Origin: Planctomycetia bacterium
GTDB lineage: Bacteria > Planctomycetota > Planctomycetia > Planctomycetales > Planctomycetaceae
Direction of reading: 5' to 3'
Assembly: GCA_026400935.1 (NCBI GenBank)
Contig: JAPLNX010000322.1
Span: 1 to 38,824 of the forward strand
Length of the DNA: 38,824 nt
In this document: one piece after another, positions 26,090 to 34,371 of the stretch
Position numbering within the stretch: the first letter of the stretch is position 1
Layout of the letters: each line of letters starts with the position of its first letter
The notes under the pieces: generated by a model
The model's input: only the letters and a program-made list of their open reading frames with translations
Told to the model about the DNA's origin: nothing
Databases searched by the model: none
Position numbers and translations under genes: made by a program

Positions 26090-27466
26090 ATGATGTTGAG
26101 GATCGTTGGACCGCGACAGAATGGCTTCTGCGACCGAATCGACCGCCGTACTTTTTTGCAGATTGGTAGCTTGGCTCTCGGCGGCGCGACACTATCGCTT
26201 CCTCAATTGCTGCGAGCCGAACAAGCTGCCGCGACGAACGGGCTGAAGCCGTCTCGGCATAAGTCGGTCATCAACATCTTTCTGTCAGGTGGCCCGCCGC
26301 ATCAGGATTTGGTTGATCTGAAGCCGGAATCACCCACCGAAATTCGGGGCGAGTTCCTACCGATAGCGACCAACGTTTCTGGAATTCAGATTTGTGAGTT
26401 GCTGCCGAACCTCGCGAAAATGACTGACAAACTCGCGATCATTCGATCGCTGGTCGGTTCGGATGGACGTCATGCTGCATTTCAATGTCAGACCGGTCGC
26501 CGCTTCGCGAATCAGATCGCCGGCGGTTGGCCATCAATGGGCTCAAACATCTCGAAATTACAAGGCTCGGTCGATCCAGCAGTGCCGCCGTTTGTCGGTC
26601 TCGCGCCGAAAATGCTCACCTCGACATGGGCCGATCCAGGACAGCCGGGGTTTCTTGGCCCCAGTCACGCCCCGTTTTTGCCGAATGCGGAAGGCAAAAA
26701 AGACATGGTCTTGAACGGAGTCGATTCCGACCGCTTTGGAACTCGCCAGTCGCTGCTGAAGAACTTCGACACTTTGCGCCGCGATGTCGATGCCAGCGGC
26801 ATGTTGCGCGGCATGGACAAGTTCACCGAACAAGCCTTCGGCATCCTGACGTCGAGCAAGCTGGCTGAAGCGATTGATCTCGAACGTGAAGACCCGGTGC
26901 TGCGCGATCGCTACGGACGTGGCAGCGATAAGCCTGCGGGCTATGGTGATGCAGGTCCGTTGAACAACGATTATTTCTTATTGGCTCGCCGCTTGGTCGA
27001 AGCGGGTGTCCGAGTTGTCACGTTGGCCTACGGCCGCTGGGACTGGCACGGGATGCCTCACGGGACGAACTTCTCGAATGCTCGCGAGCACTTCCCGATG
27101 CTCGACATCGGACTCTCCGCATTGATCGAAGACCTTGAGCGACGTGATCTGCTCGACACAACCACGGTGCTAGTCTGGGGCGAGTTCGGTCGCACGCCGA
27201 AGATCAATCCAGTCGGCGGACGAGACCACTGGCCCGAGGTTGCGTGTGCGGTGCTCGCTGGTGGCGGCCTGCGTACCGGCCAAGTCATCGGTTCAACAAA
27301 TCGCAATGCGGAGCACGCCAAAGATCGCCCGGTGACTTTCCAAGAAGTCTTCGCCACGCTGTATCACTCGCTGGGAATCGACGTGAATACGGCGACGATC
27401 AATGATCTCTCTGGTCGGCCCCAGTACGTCACCGACGGAGTGCTGCCGATTCGGGAGTTGGTTTGA
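26090..27466 (+). CDS. DUF1501 protein with a twin-arginine leader
   Basis: A 458-residue protein of the DUF1501 family, exported by the Tat route (DRRTFLQIG, Arg19-Arg20, then a hydrophobic stretch to about 40). It has an alkaline-phosphatase/sulfatase-like fold by family knowledge. Visible family blocks are [21 protein letters not shown] (about 60-80), [38 protein letters not shown] and [16 protein letters not shown] with GGRDHWPEV. These give Asp/His residues that could bind metal. The members are very numerous in planctomycetes, usually paired with a DUF1549/DUF1553 partner; no partner is adjacent here. The substrate is unknown. Confidence 0.93.
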   Translation: MMLRIVGPRQNGFCDRIDRRTFLQIGSLALGGATLSLPQLLRAEQAAATNGLKPSRHKSVINIFLSGGPPHQDLVDLKPESPTEIRGEFLPIATNVSGIQICELLPNLAKMTDKLAIIRSLVGSDGRHAAFQCQTGRRFANQIAGGWPSMGSNISKLQGSVDPAVPPFVGLAPKMLTSTWADPGQPGFLGPSHAPFLPNAEGKKDMVLNGVDSDRFGTRQSLLKNFDTLRRDVDASGMLRGMDKFTEQAFGILTSSKLAEAIDLEREDPVLRDRYGRGSDKPAGYGDAGPLNNDYFLLARRLVEAGVRVVTLAYGRWDWHGMPHGTNFSNAREHFPMLDIGLSALIEDLERRDLLDTTTVLVWGEFGRTPKINPVGGRDHWPEVACAVLAGGGLRTGQVIGSTNRNAEHAKDRPVTFQEVFATLYHSLGIDVNTATINDLSGRPQYVTDGVLPIRELV

Positions 27467-27510
27467 TCGGAAAGTGGTCGTCTCTTCCGCAATCAAGCGA
27501 CGCTTACAAA

Positions 27511-27621
27511 CCCCACTGAGTTTGTCTCAGTGGATTTGGGCTTTGCACTACGCCGTGACTTGGTCGAAATCGTAGTCGCGTAGTGCAAAAGCCGGTTACC
27601 ACCGAGGCAAGCTCGGCGGGG
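27511..27621. repeat. 111-bp palindromic element, copy B
   Basis: It has the same plan as copy A at 20753-20872: CCCCACTGAG(T)TTG(T)CTCAGTGG at one end, CCACCGAGGCAAGCTCGG(C)GGGG at the other, and an inner inverted repeat GCTTTGCACTACG with CGTAGTGCAAAAGC. The central loop differs from copy A. It lies between the convergent DUF1501 and gcvPA genes and may act as a bidirectional terminator. Confidence 0.85.
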
Positions 27622-27635
27622 CGATTGTTTGGCCG

Positions 27636-29000
27636 TTAGTTTGGGCGGATCGCTTTAGTTAGTCCGTCGATTTGCGTCTTCGTACGAGACTCGGTGACGG
27701 CGACTAACAGCCATTTTTTGGCGGACGCTCCGTGTTCCGCAGCGAGTGTTGGGAAGCGATCGAGTGCGGGGCCGATGTCAAAACCGGCGGCTCGCGCGCG
27801 AGCCGCGACATCAACCGCGTTGCCGGGGCATTTTACGACAAACTCTTTGAAGAACGGTGACTCGAAGGCAAGTTCGAGGTCTCTATTTCCCGTCAGTTGC
27901 TCGGCAGCGTAATGAGCTTTTTGGAACGACAATTCGCCAACCTCGCGCAAACCTTGCGGGCCGAGCAGCGAGAGGTATACCGTCGCTCTCAACGCCAACA
28001 AACCTTGGTTCGTGCAGATATTGGAGGTCGCTCGCTCACGGCGGATGTGTTGTTCGCGAGCGGATTGCAGTGTCAGCACGAAACAGCGTTTGCCGTTGCG
28101 ATCGACCGTTTCGCCGACCAAGCGACCGGGCATCTGCCGCACAAACTCTTTGCGGCAAGCCATGATTCCGAGATACGGCCCGCCATACTGCAACGGGATG
28201 CCAAGCGACTGGCCTTCAGCAACGGCGATATCCGCTCCGTCTTCTGCCGGATTGCGTAACACTCCGAGGCTGATTGGATCGAAAACAGAAATCGAGAGCG
28301 CTCCGCGTTCTTTCGCGGCGGTAAAGATTTCTTTGATATTCTCAAGGCAACCGAAGAAATTCGGCTGCTGCACAATAACCGCCGCCGTGTGATCATCGAT
28401 GAGCTTGGCGATGTCGTTCGGATCAGCGGTTCCGTTCGGAGTCGGAACGGTGACCACTTCACAGCCAAGATGCCGGACATACGTGTTGAGAGTGTCACGA
28501 TATTCCGGGTGGACCGAACCGAGCACAACCACCTTGTCGTGCCGCTTGGTAATTCGCATCGCCATTAAAACCGCTTCGACGACCGACGAGGCTCCCTCGT
28601 ACAAACTGGCGTTCGAGACATCCATGCCAGTGAGTTGGCAGATCAGCGTTTGATACTCGAAGAATGCCTGCAAACTTCCTTGGCTCGCTTCGGCTTGGTA
28701 CGGCGTGTAAGCGGTGTAGAACTCGCTCCGGCCCGCGATCGTATCGACTGCCGCGGGAATGAAATGATCGTAGATGCCTCCACCGAGAAAACTGATTCGC
28801 CCGGAAGCCCCGACGTTTTGGCTCACGACGTCTCGCATGTGCGCTTCAAGTTCCAACTCCGTCATCGGTGCCGGTAACCTCAACGGACGATCCAGTCGCA
28901 ACTCTTGTGGGATTTGATCGAACAGTTCATCCACCGAATTCGCACCGACTGCCTTGAGCATTTCGGACTGTTGATCGGGAGTATTAAAGAGATACGCCAC
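27636..29000 (-). CDS. gcvPA: Glycine dehydrogenase (decarboxylating) subunit 1
   Basis: P-protein subunit 1 of the glycine cleavage system, which decarboxylates glycine and passes the aminomethyl group to lipoyl-GcvH. The 454-residue length is typical for the split (alpha/beta) form. Family blocks include FLGGGIYDHFIPAAVD (about 68-83), the YTPYQAEASQGSLQ segment, DVSNASLYEGASSVVEA, and AVIVQQPNFFGCLENI. The PLP lysine normally lies on subunit 2 (gcvPB), which is not in this window and must be encoded elsewhere. The start is the first ATG, 57 bp after the gcvH stop. A palindromic repeat (29033-29061) sits in that gap. It lies in a minus-strand run with gcvH and rpiB. Confidence 0.95.
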   Translation of the reverse strand: MAYLFNTPDQQSEMLKAVGANSVDELFDQIPQELRLDRPLRLPAPMTELELEAHMRDVVSQNVGASGRISFLGGGIYDHFIPAAVDTIAGRSEFYTAYTPYQAEASQGSLQAFFEYQTLICQLTGMDVSNASLYEGASSVVEAVLMAMRITKRHDKVVVLGSVHPEYRDTLNTYVRHLGCEVVTVPTPNGTADPNDIAKLIDDHTAAVIVQQPNFFGCLENIKEIFTAAKERGALSISVFDPISLGVLRNPAEDGADIAVAEGQSLGIPLQYGGPYLGIMACRKEFVRQMPGRLVGETVDRNGKRCFVLTLQSAREQHIRRERATSNICTNQGLLALRATVYLSLLGPQGLREVGELSFQKAHYAAEQLTGNRDLELAFESPFFKEFVVKCPGNAVDVAARARAAGFDIGPALDRFPTLAAEHGASAKKWLLVAVTESRTKTQIDGLTKAIRPN

Positions 29001-29032
29001 GGAAGAGGCTCGCTTTCAATGGGTTTCAAAAC

Positions 29033-29061
29033 GTAGCCACAAGCTGGCTGCTTGTCGCTAC
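29033..29061. repeat. Short palindrome GTAGC(C)ACAAGC-n5-GCTTGT(C)GCTAC
   Basis: A 12-bp stem with one mismatched pair and a five-base loop, in the gcvH-gcvPA gap. The same words recur at 35777-35800 and 37409-37432. In an operon it could act as a processing or attenuation site, but its spread suggests a mobile repeat. Confidence 0.7.
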
Positions 29062-29441
29062 GAATGGGCGGCACATTCTTGTTGATAAGCGGAAGCATCG
29101 AGTAATGACGAGGCTTCCGCAGGATTACTGAGTCGCAACTTGACCAACCACCCGCGTCCGAAAGCGTCTTGTGAGAGCGCATCGAGATCGTTCGGCAAGT
29201 TGGAGTTCACTTCGATCACCTCGCCAGAGACTGGAGCGTACAAGTCACTAACGGCCTTCACGCTTTCGATCTCACCGAAGACTTCTCCTTTGGCGAACAC
29301 TTTGCCGATGTTCGGCAGGCCAACATAGACGAGGTCCGTAAGTTCCTTCACAGCGAAGTCGGTAATCCCAATGGTGCCGACGTCACCCGCTATATTCAGC
29401 CACTCGTGAGTCTTCGCGTATTTCAGTGATTTCGTGTCCAT
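29058..29441 (-). CDS. gcvH: Glycine cleavage system H protein
   Basis: The lipoyl carrier of the glycine cleavage complex, 127 residues. The fold signature is clear: KYAKTHEWL at the start, GITDFAVKELTDLVYVGLP (25-43), and IESVKAVSDLYAPVSGEV with K62 as the lipoylation site. The true start is the ATG at 29441. The open frame runs further upstream to 29567, but that extension is encoded by the palindromic element at 29499-29586 and does not resemble any GcvH. Downstream is gcvPA. The gcvT gene is not visible. It is likely co-transcribed with rpiB, although the 160-bp gap may carry its own promoter. Confidence 0.97.
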   Translation of the reverse strand: MDTKSLKYAKTHEWLNIAGDVGTIGITDFAVKELTDLVYVGLPNIGKVFAKGEVFGEIESVKAVSDLYAPVSGEVIEVNSNLPNDLDALSQDAFGRGWLVKLRLSNPAEASSLLDASAYQQECAAHS

Positions 29442-29498
29442 GATAGTTTTTTCCGATCCTGTTGAGTTCGCGCTGGAGGCGATGTTGTTTTTTTCCAG

Positions 29499-29586
29499 GT
29501 AGCCGTCATCGCTCCGCGTGGCGAGCAGGTTGTTGGCCAACGCCTGATTTGGCGCTCGGCTCGTCACGCCGAGCGATGACGGCTAC
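29499..29586. repeat. 88-bp palindromic element with 28-bp inverted ends
   Basis: It begins GTAGCCGTCATCGCTC and ends with its complement GAGCGATGACGGCTAC. The inverted arms extend to about 28 bp with only two mismatches (GCGTGGCGAGC against GCGTGACGAGC). The middle (TTGTTGGCCAACGCC) is partly palindromic too. It lies in the rpiB-gcvH gap. The form suggests a non-autonomous mobile repeat. Confidence 0.8.
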
Positions 29587-29603
29587 GTAAATGATGTCCA
29601 GGA

Positions 29604-30053
29604 TCACGACTGATTGTCATTCGAGTTTTGTTCAAGCCGATCGAGTCGTTCCTGATGTCGGCCCCCTTCAAACTGAGTCTTCACCCACACCTCGGTCATA
29701 CGAGTGATGAGTTGTTCCCCGAGCAGATCGGCGGAGAGGCACAACACGTTCGAGTCGTTATGACGGCGACTCATTTCAGCGGTCATGTCGTCATGGCAGA
29801 GTGCTGCTCGAACACCGTGATAACGGTTAGCGGCGATACTCATACCAATACCGGTGCCACAGACCAGGATGCCTCGCTCAACTTCGTGACCCGTGATTGC
29901 TTTCGCAACCTTGGCGGCATAGTCGGGGTAATCCACTCGGTCAGTGTTCGCTGGGCCGAGGTCGATCGCTTCGATCCCCATGTCAGCCAACTGGCGGAGA
30001 ATTTTTTGTTTCACTTGGACGCCGCGATGGTCGCTGGCAACGGCGATTTTCAT
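29604..30053 (-). CDS. rpiB: Ribose 5-phosphate isomerase B
   Basis: Interconverts ribose 5-phosphate and ribulose 5-phosphate in the pentose phosphate pathway; some members act on allose 6-phosphate. The 149-residue protein shows MKIAVASDHRG (1-11), VDYPDYA (40-46), catalytic Cys65 in CGTGIGMSIAANRY, and the conserved HNDSNVLCL. The ATG at 30053 matches the family start better than an in-frame GTG nine bases upstream. The tail after about 135 (ERLDRLEQNSNDNQS) is polar and variable. It lies 63 bp downstream of the YrdC-like/LMW-phosphatase fusion gene, a neighbourhood known from Bacillus (sua5-ywlE-rpiB). Confidence 0.96.
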   Translation of the reverse strand: MKIAVASDHRGVQVKQKILRQLADMGIEAIDLGPANTDRVDYPDYAAKVAKAITGHEVERGILVCGTGIGMSIAANRYHGVRAALCHDDMTAEMSRRHNDSNVLCLSADLLGEQLITRMTEVWVKTQFEGGRHQERLDRLEQNSNDNQS

Positions 30054-30116
30054 GATGGTCACTCAGGTCAAGAAAGGTGAAATCTCGAAGGCTTGTGCTT
30101 CGGGATTGTCGAAAGA

Positions 30117-31247
30117 TCACAACAGTTCGTCGAGGATCTTTACTAAATGCTGTTCAATACTGTCAGCACACGAAGCATAGTGATTCCACCCGCCCCCGAT
30201 CGGGTCAGAGATATCTTTTCCGTCACGGGCGAGGACTTGTACTCGATCGGCGGTATCGGGATGCCCACCCAATATCAGGTTTCGATGTTGATTGGTCAGT
30301 GTGTAACAGTAATCCGCTTGTTCGAGCAGTCGATCCGTCAACGGTTGACTGGCATGTGCCCGCAAGTCGAGTCCACGGCGGCGCATCATCTCGACCGATT
30401 CGGGGCTGGCCTGAGAACCGTAATCGGCGGCGAGTCCAGCGGACGCGACAATGTAGCCTCGTTTGGTGAGATCGAGGGATGTGCAATCCAACCGCTTAGC
30501 CAGCATGTCTCGGAATAGGGCTTCTGCCATCGGGCTGCGGCAAGTGTTTCCCGTACAAACAAAAACGATCAACTTGCACGCCGAGACCTGCAGCTTGTTT
30601 TCATTGAGTTGCCCGATCCGCTCAGTAGTCCAGCCATCGGCATTGATTCGGACCATTGAGGTAAGTGACGCAGAGGTCGTCGTTGAGGTGCTCGGCGCAG
30701 AAAACGGTGATGCTGCCGCCCGCTCTCTGACAACCAATTTCACGGCCTGCCATTTCGGATGCTCAAACTCCTCGTTCGCTGGAATGCCTGCGAGTTCGCG
30801 AATCATCAAAGGGCCGCGTAACAGCTTGCCAACCTCGCTCAGAACCGGATGGCTCGAAACTCGCGCCGAGAGTTCACCATCGGTGATGAGTGCTGTTCGA
30901 GCCCCAATTGGTAAGACCGACAAAAAACCAATCTCAGGATTTACTGCCGCTCGAATAACAAGCGGTCCCGGCCAACAACGTCGAGCAAAGCGAAATCCGA
31001 CTGGAGCAAGCTGCGGCAAGTAATCAGCGACTTCTTCCGCTGACCTCAAGAGCAGAATCACGGGAGATGTTTCTAGCTCCAGCCGAGCCAGAAGCAAACT
31101 GGCCTCTTCGACCAGCGTAAATCCTGCGACAACAGGACCGGCTTCTGAAGGAAGCACGACCAACTCACCAGCAGATAAACACTGCACCGCGCGATGAACA
31201 ACATCACGCCGGTCTGTGACCTCGCGCAGTTCGATGACCTCCGGCAT
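30117..31247 (-). CDS. YrdC/Sua5-like domain fused to a low-molecular-weight (arginine?) phosphatase
   Basis: A 376-residue fusion. Residues 15-175 follow the YrdC/Sua5 plan (LSAGELVVLPSEAG, CWPGPLVIRAAV), but the Lys/Arg-rich nucleotide-binding segment (normally K.R....P) is missing, so threonylcarbamoyl-AMP synthesis is doubtful. After a Ser/Thr-rich linker (180-200), residues 225-376 are an LMW phosphatase. The P-loop is C231-T-G-N-T-C-R237-S, and the general acid is Asp348 in SDPIGGG. The Thr at 235 is the residue that distinguishes the Bacillus arginine phosphatase YwlE from tyrosine phosphatases, which have Ile there. I therefore favour phosphoarginine, but tyrosine or another phosphoprotein substrate is possible. 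First in the run with rpiB and gcvH. Confidence 0.85.
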   Translation of the reverse strand: MPEVIELREVTDRRDVVHRAVQCLSAGELVVLPSEAGPVVAGFTLVEEASLLLARLELETSPVILLLRSAEEVADYLPQLAPVGFRFARRCWPGPLVIRAAVNPEIGFLSVLPIGARTALITDGELSARVSSHPVLSEVGKLLRGPLMIRELAGIPANEEFEHPKWQAVKLVVRERAAASPFSAPSTSTTTSASLTSMVRINADGWTTERIGQLNENKLQVSACKLIVFVCTGNTCRSPMAEALFRDMLAKRLDCTSLDLTKRGYIVASAGLAADYGSQASPESVEMMRRRGLDLRAHASQPLTDRLLEQADYCYTLTNQHRNLILGGHPDTADRVQVLARDGKDISDPIGGGWNHYASCADSIEQHLVKILDELL

Positions 31248-31809
31248 TGTCCAACTACTCCAATGAATGAAAGAACTCGGCGAATATAGTGCTGCGGATG
31301 TAGCCCTTCAAGCAGCCGCTGGACTTGCTCAATTAGGCTCTGTTCGACGGATTATGGGCGGCATGAATCGGCTCATTGATCGAATTCAAAGTGGTGATTC
31401 GACATTTCTCGCATAAGCCAACTGGCGGAAATTCAGATTGACCGAAATTCGCTGGCGTCCGTTTGATTTGTACGAGCTCGACACTAGCAAATTTCGGAAG
31501 TTAGCGGAGTCTGTTTCGGTGAGAACTCTCGGAGATAAACTCTACATTGATCCATTCACAGCCTAGCTGTGCCATCCGAGGCAAAAAACCTCAAGTGCTT
31601 CCTGCGGACAAAAAGGAAGTGAAAGTCTCGCCCACCATTGGAATGTGTCGATCCAAGTACAGAGGACGAGTCATCTGGGGCGAAGTGACATCACAACGGA
31701 TGAATTTTCCGCGTCGCCGCGATAGAACGCTCGTCGCATCTCGTTCAACAATCAAATTCAGTTGCGGTGCAAGCCGGGCTGTTCAGCGTATTGGGTTCGC
31801 CGATCAAAC
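31248..31809. other. Region with only short open frames (562 bp)
   Basis: Between the divergent fusion gene and the methyltransferase. It holds one 300-base frame (31267-31566) broken by a single TAA, listed separately. The 88-codon frame at 31547-31813 is basic, lacks a ribosome site and runs into the methyltransferase start, so I do not call it. Confidence 0.45.
31267..31566 (+). pseudogene. Possible small gene broken by one stop codon
   Basis: From the ATG at 31267 a frame gives 49 residues (KELGEYSAADVALQAAAGLA, then RRIMGGMNRLIDRIQSGD), stops at TAA 31414-31416, and continues in the same frame for 49 more (RWRPFDLYELDTSKFRKLAE, then SVRTLGDKLYIDPFTA) to TAG 31566. Both halves have protein-like composition. 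A TTG at 31438 could start the second half alone. Either two tiny genes or one disrupted gene is possible; I do not recognise a family. Confidence 0.35.
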
Positions 31810-32550
31810 ATGACGCAGCATGAGTTACCTCGCCCTAAACGTCCTGCCTTGCATAAGCGAGCCTTTCGTCGGCTCGTGGAATTTCGAGGCTTTCAACGAG
31901 TTCCATTGAACCAGTATCGCACGAAGATTCGCAGTCTCTACGACGGCCCGGCGGGGGGCTTCTTGATGCTGGCGAGCATGGTCTCGCTGCATCAACCACT
32001 GATGGGGCGAGTGCTCAAGAAAGGGAACTTTGATCTCGGTCGCTTTCAGAGCATTCTCGATGTCGGTTCGGGGGCGGGCCAGATCCTCGGTCACTTGCTC
32101 AAGCACACGCATCCGGAAGTAAGAATTGTGGCGTGCGACCTCTCACCGCAGATGCTTCGCCGAGCACGCACGCGACACACTCGCACAGATTCGAGACCGT
32201 GGTACGTCGCTGCGGACATGATGCATTTGCCGTTTCCGGACAATTCGTTCGACTGCGTAACGTGCGGCTATGTTCTGGAATATCTTCCTGATCCAGCACC
32301 TGGATTGGCCGAAATGCGTCGAGTCCTCAAACCCGGCGGAAGCTTGCTGCTCGCCGCAACAGAAGATACTTACACCGGCTTCATGAACGGTCGCATGTGG
32401 AAGTGCCGAACGTTCAATCGCGATGAACTCCGAAATGCCTGCAATCAAGCTGGACTCCCGTGGAATCGCCAGTTGTGGTTCACGAAGGCCCACGAGTTCC
32501 TCAAACTCGGCGGAATCATTGTTGAGGCGGTCAAAGAACCGAATGGCTAG
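31810..32550 (+). CDS. Class I SAM-dependent methyltransferase
   Basis: A 246-residue cytoplasmic methyltransferase of the UbiE/Methyltransf_11 type. Motif I is ILDVGSGAG (82-90). The acidic end of strand two is CDLSPQ, which contacts the SAM ribose. Further family blocks are AADMMHLPFPDNSFDCVTC (about 139-157) and MRRVLKPGGSLLLA. The first 60 residues are basic and may contact the substrate. The ATG at 31810 is preferred to one 48 bases upstream, whose leader is unlike the family. The substrate cannot be told from sequence. Two bases after its stop the TauE-like gene begins, so the two are co-transcribed. Confidence 0.88.
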   Translation: MTQHELPRPKRPALHKRAFRRLVEFRGFQRVPLNQYRTKIRSLYDGPAGGFLMLASMVSLHQPLMGRVLKKGNFDLGRFQSILDVGSGAGQILGHLLKHTHPEVRIVACDLSPQMLRRARTRHTRTDSRPWYVAADMMHLPFPDNSFDCVTCGYVLEYLPDPAPGLAEMRRVLKPGGSLLLAATEDTYTGFMNGRMWKCRTFNRDELRNACNQAGLPWNRQLWFTKAHEFLKLGGIIVEAVKEPNG

Positions 32551-32552
32551 TG

Positions 32553-33434
32553 ATGGACAGTCCGAAAACGATTCTATTCGTTGTGCTCGGTGCCGTAGCG
32601 GCGTGGTTTGTCGTCGCCTGGATTCGGTTGGCTAAAAAACATCGATCGGAAAGTCTTACTGCGGAACAACAACAGACGTCGTCTCATGCCGTATTAGCAT
32701 TTGTCTGCGCGTTCTTTGATACGCTCGGCATTGGTTGCTTTGCACCGACGGCTGCGGCATTCAAGTTTCGCGGCTCCATTCCCGACGAGAAAATCCCAGG
32801 GACGCTCAATGTCGGCTATGCGATTCCTACGATCGCCCAAGCATTTATCTACATCGAGTCGGTCGAAGTGGATTTCACGACGCTTGCGTTGATGATTGGC
32901 GCAGCGGTGCTCGGCAGTTGGCTGGGGGCAGGCTTTGTTGCTCATTGGTCACGACGAAAAGTTCAGATCGGCATGGGTGTCGCATTGCTGGCGGCGGCAA
33001 CTCTGATGTTGATGAAGCAGTTCAACTTTTTCCCTACCGGCGGTGAGGCACTCGCGCTAAGCGGAGTTTGGTTGGGGGCGGGCCTTGCCGCCAACTTTGC
33101 CTTGGGCGCGTTAATGACATTGGGAATCGGTCTGTATGGCCCCTGCTTGATCGTGGTTAGCCTACTAGGAATGAGTCCGCGAGCGGCGTTTCCAATCATG
33201 GCTGGCTCGTGCGCATTTCTCATGCCGATCGGTGGCCTACGGTTCGTTCGCGAGGGAAGTTGTAGTTCCAGAACGGCGATCGTGATGACGTTGGCCGGAA
33301 TCCCGGCGGTGCTGATCGCGGCATTTCTCGTGAAGCAGTTGCCGTTGGAATACGTTCGCTGGCTGGTCGTCATCGTTGTGACTTACGCGGCGACGATGAT
33401 GTTGAAGTCAGCACTAACCGCAACAACCGATTGA
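32553..33434 (+). CDS. TauE/SafE-like membrane permease
   Basis: A 293-residue inner-membrane protein with about eight spans, typical of the TauE/SafE (sulfite/organosulfonate exporter) family. It shows the family's internal repeat: an N-terminal half with FVCAFFDTLGIGCFAPTAAA (about 49-68) and a C-terminal half with GALMTLGIGLYGPCLIVVS (about 186-204). Family members export sulfite, sulfoacetate or other small anions, and the substrate is not readable here. The ATG at 32553 is two bases after the methyltransferase stop; a GTG directly before it is also possible. A hairpin (33449-33472) follows the stop, without a T-run. Confidence 0.85.
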   Translation: MDSPKTILFVVLGAVAAWFVVAWIRLAKKHRSESLTAEQQQTSSHAVLAFVCAFFDTLGIGCFAPTAAAFKFRGSIPDEKIPGTLNVGYAIPTIAQAFIYIESVEVDFTTLALMIGAAVLGSWLGAGFVAHWSRRKVQIGMGVALLAAATLMLMKQFNFFPTGGEALALSGVWLGAGLAANFALGALMTLGIGLYGPCLIVVSLLGMSPRAAFPIMAGSCAFLMPIGGLRFVREGSCSSRTAIVMTLAGIPAVLIAAFLVKQLPLEYVRWLVVIVVTYAATMMLKSALTATTD

Positions 33435-33448
33435 ATGATGGCGCTATT

Positions 33449-33472
33449 GTGGCCGCTCTTTGAGCGAGCCAC
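33449..33472. terminator. Hairpin after the TauE-like gene
   Basis: GTGGC-CGCTC pairs with GAGCG-A-GCCAC across TTT, ten base pairs with one bulged A, 15 bases after the stop at 33434. No T-run follows, so it may be a factor-dependent terminator or only an mRNA 3' structure. Confidence 0.35.
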
Positions 33473-33585
33473 ATGACTCGACCGGTGGTCTCCCAAATCG
33501 CATTGAGACCTATGGTCAACAAAGAAGGACGCTCGGTCGGAAACCGGCCACAAGACGATCCAGAATAACTAGAGAGAGACCAGTC

Positions 33586-34371
33586 ATGAACCACGATCAC
33601 GCACAACAAGCGGCCGAATTACTTTGGAAGACATGGACCGAAGAGCGGCGCATCGACGCAATTCCGGAAACTCTGAGGCCAATGTCGCGAACAGACGGGT
33701 ATCAAATTCAACGGCAGTTGGCGGAACAATCTGGCCAAGCAACGGTTGGTTGGAAAATTGCAGCGACGAGTATTGCCGGTCAGAAGCATCTGCAAGTCGA
33801 TGGCCCGCTGGCCGGTCGTCTGTTGGCGAATCGAGTTCATTCCAATGGGGCACCAATCGTACTTGGCGGCAACGCCATGCGAGTTGCCGAAGCAGAGTTT
33901 GCGTTTCGTCTTGGTCGCGATCTACCGCCGAGACCACTGCCTTATGAACTGGCCGAGGTCATGGCAGCAATCGACACATTGCATCCGGCAATTGAGATTC
34001 CTGATTCGCGTTACAACGACTTCTGCATTGTCGGTTCCCCGCAACTCATTGCTGACAATGCGTGTGCTCACCACTTCGTCTTGGGTACCGCGACAACCAC
34101 TGACTGGCGTTCGATCGACCTCGCCGCACACGTCGTTCGAGCAGACCATAATGGCATCAAGATTCGCGATGGAATTGGTGCGAACGTTCTGGGCGATCCG
34201 CGTCAGGCGATGACTTGGATTGCGAATGAACTCCGCCAGCACAACATTGGTCTTCGCGCGGGAGATGTCGTCACAACAGGGACCAGCATCGTGCCGATCC
34301 CCATTCAACTCGGCAGCCACATCCTCGCCGACTTCGGTAGCATCGGGATCGTGACGACGAATCTGATTTGA
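33586..34371 (+). CDS. 2-keto-4-pentenoate hydratase-like protein (FAH superfamily)
   Basis: A 261-residue cytoplasmic enzyme of the MhpD/HpcG branch. These hydrate 2-hydroxypenta-2,4-dienoate-type acids, or decarboxylate related oxo-acids, in aromatic catabolism. Seen here: K57 in VGWKIAATS, the metal-binding glutamates E102 and E104 (AEAEFAFRLGRDLP) and E137 (HPAIEIPDSRY), and GTSIVPIPI near the end. The spacing fits MhpD. The start at 33586 fits the family; the longer frame from 33460 has a basic, non-homologous leader. No other aromatic-degradation genes are present, so the substrate could be another 2-oxo acid. Its stop TGA overlaps the next ATG by one base (TGATG). Confidence 0.87.
   Translation: MNHDHAQQAAELLWKTWTEERRIDAIPETLRPMSRTDGYQIQRQLAEQSGQATVGWKIAATSIAGQKHLQVDGPLAGRLLANRVHSNGAPIVLGGNAMRVAEAEFAFRLGRDLPPRPLPYELAEVMAAIDTLHPAIEIPDSRYNDFCIVGSPQLIADNACAHHFVLGTATTTDWRSIDLAAHVVRADHNGIKIRDGIGANVLGDPRQAMTWIANELRQHNIGLRAGDVVTTGTSIVPIPIQLGSHILADFGSIGIVTTNLI

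Noticed and set aside
29442-29567. N-terminal extension of gcvH
   Set aside because: The extra codons are translated from the palindromic element and GcvH proteins begin at the ATG 29441 block.
31547-31813. 88-codon plus-strand frame before the methyltransferase
   Set aside because: Basic, low-information product without a ribosome site, ending across the methyltransferase start.
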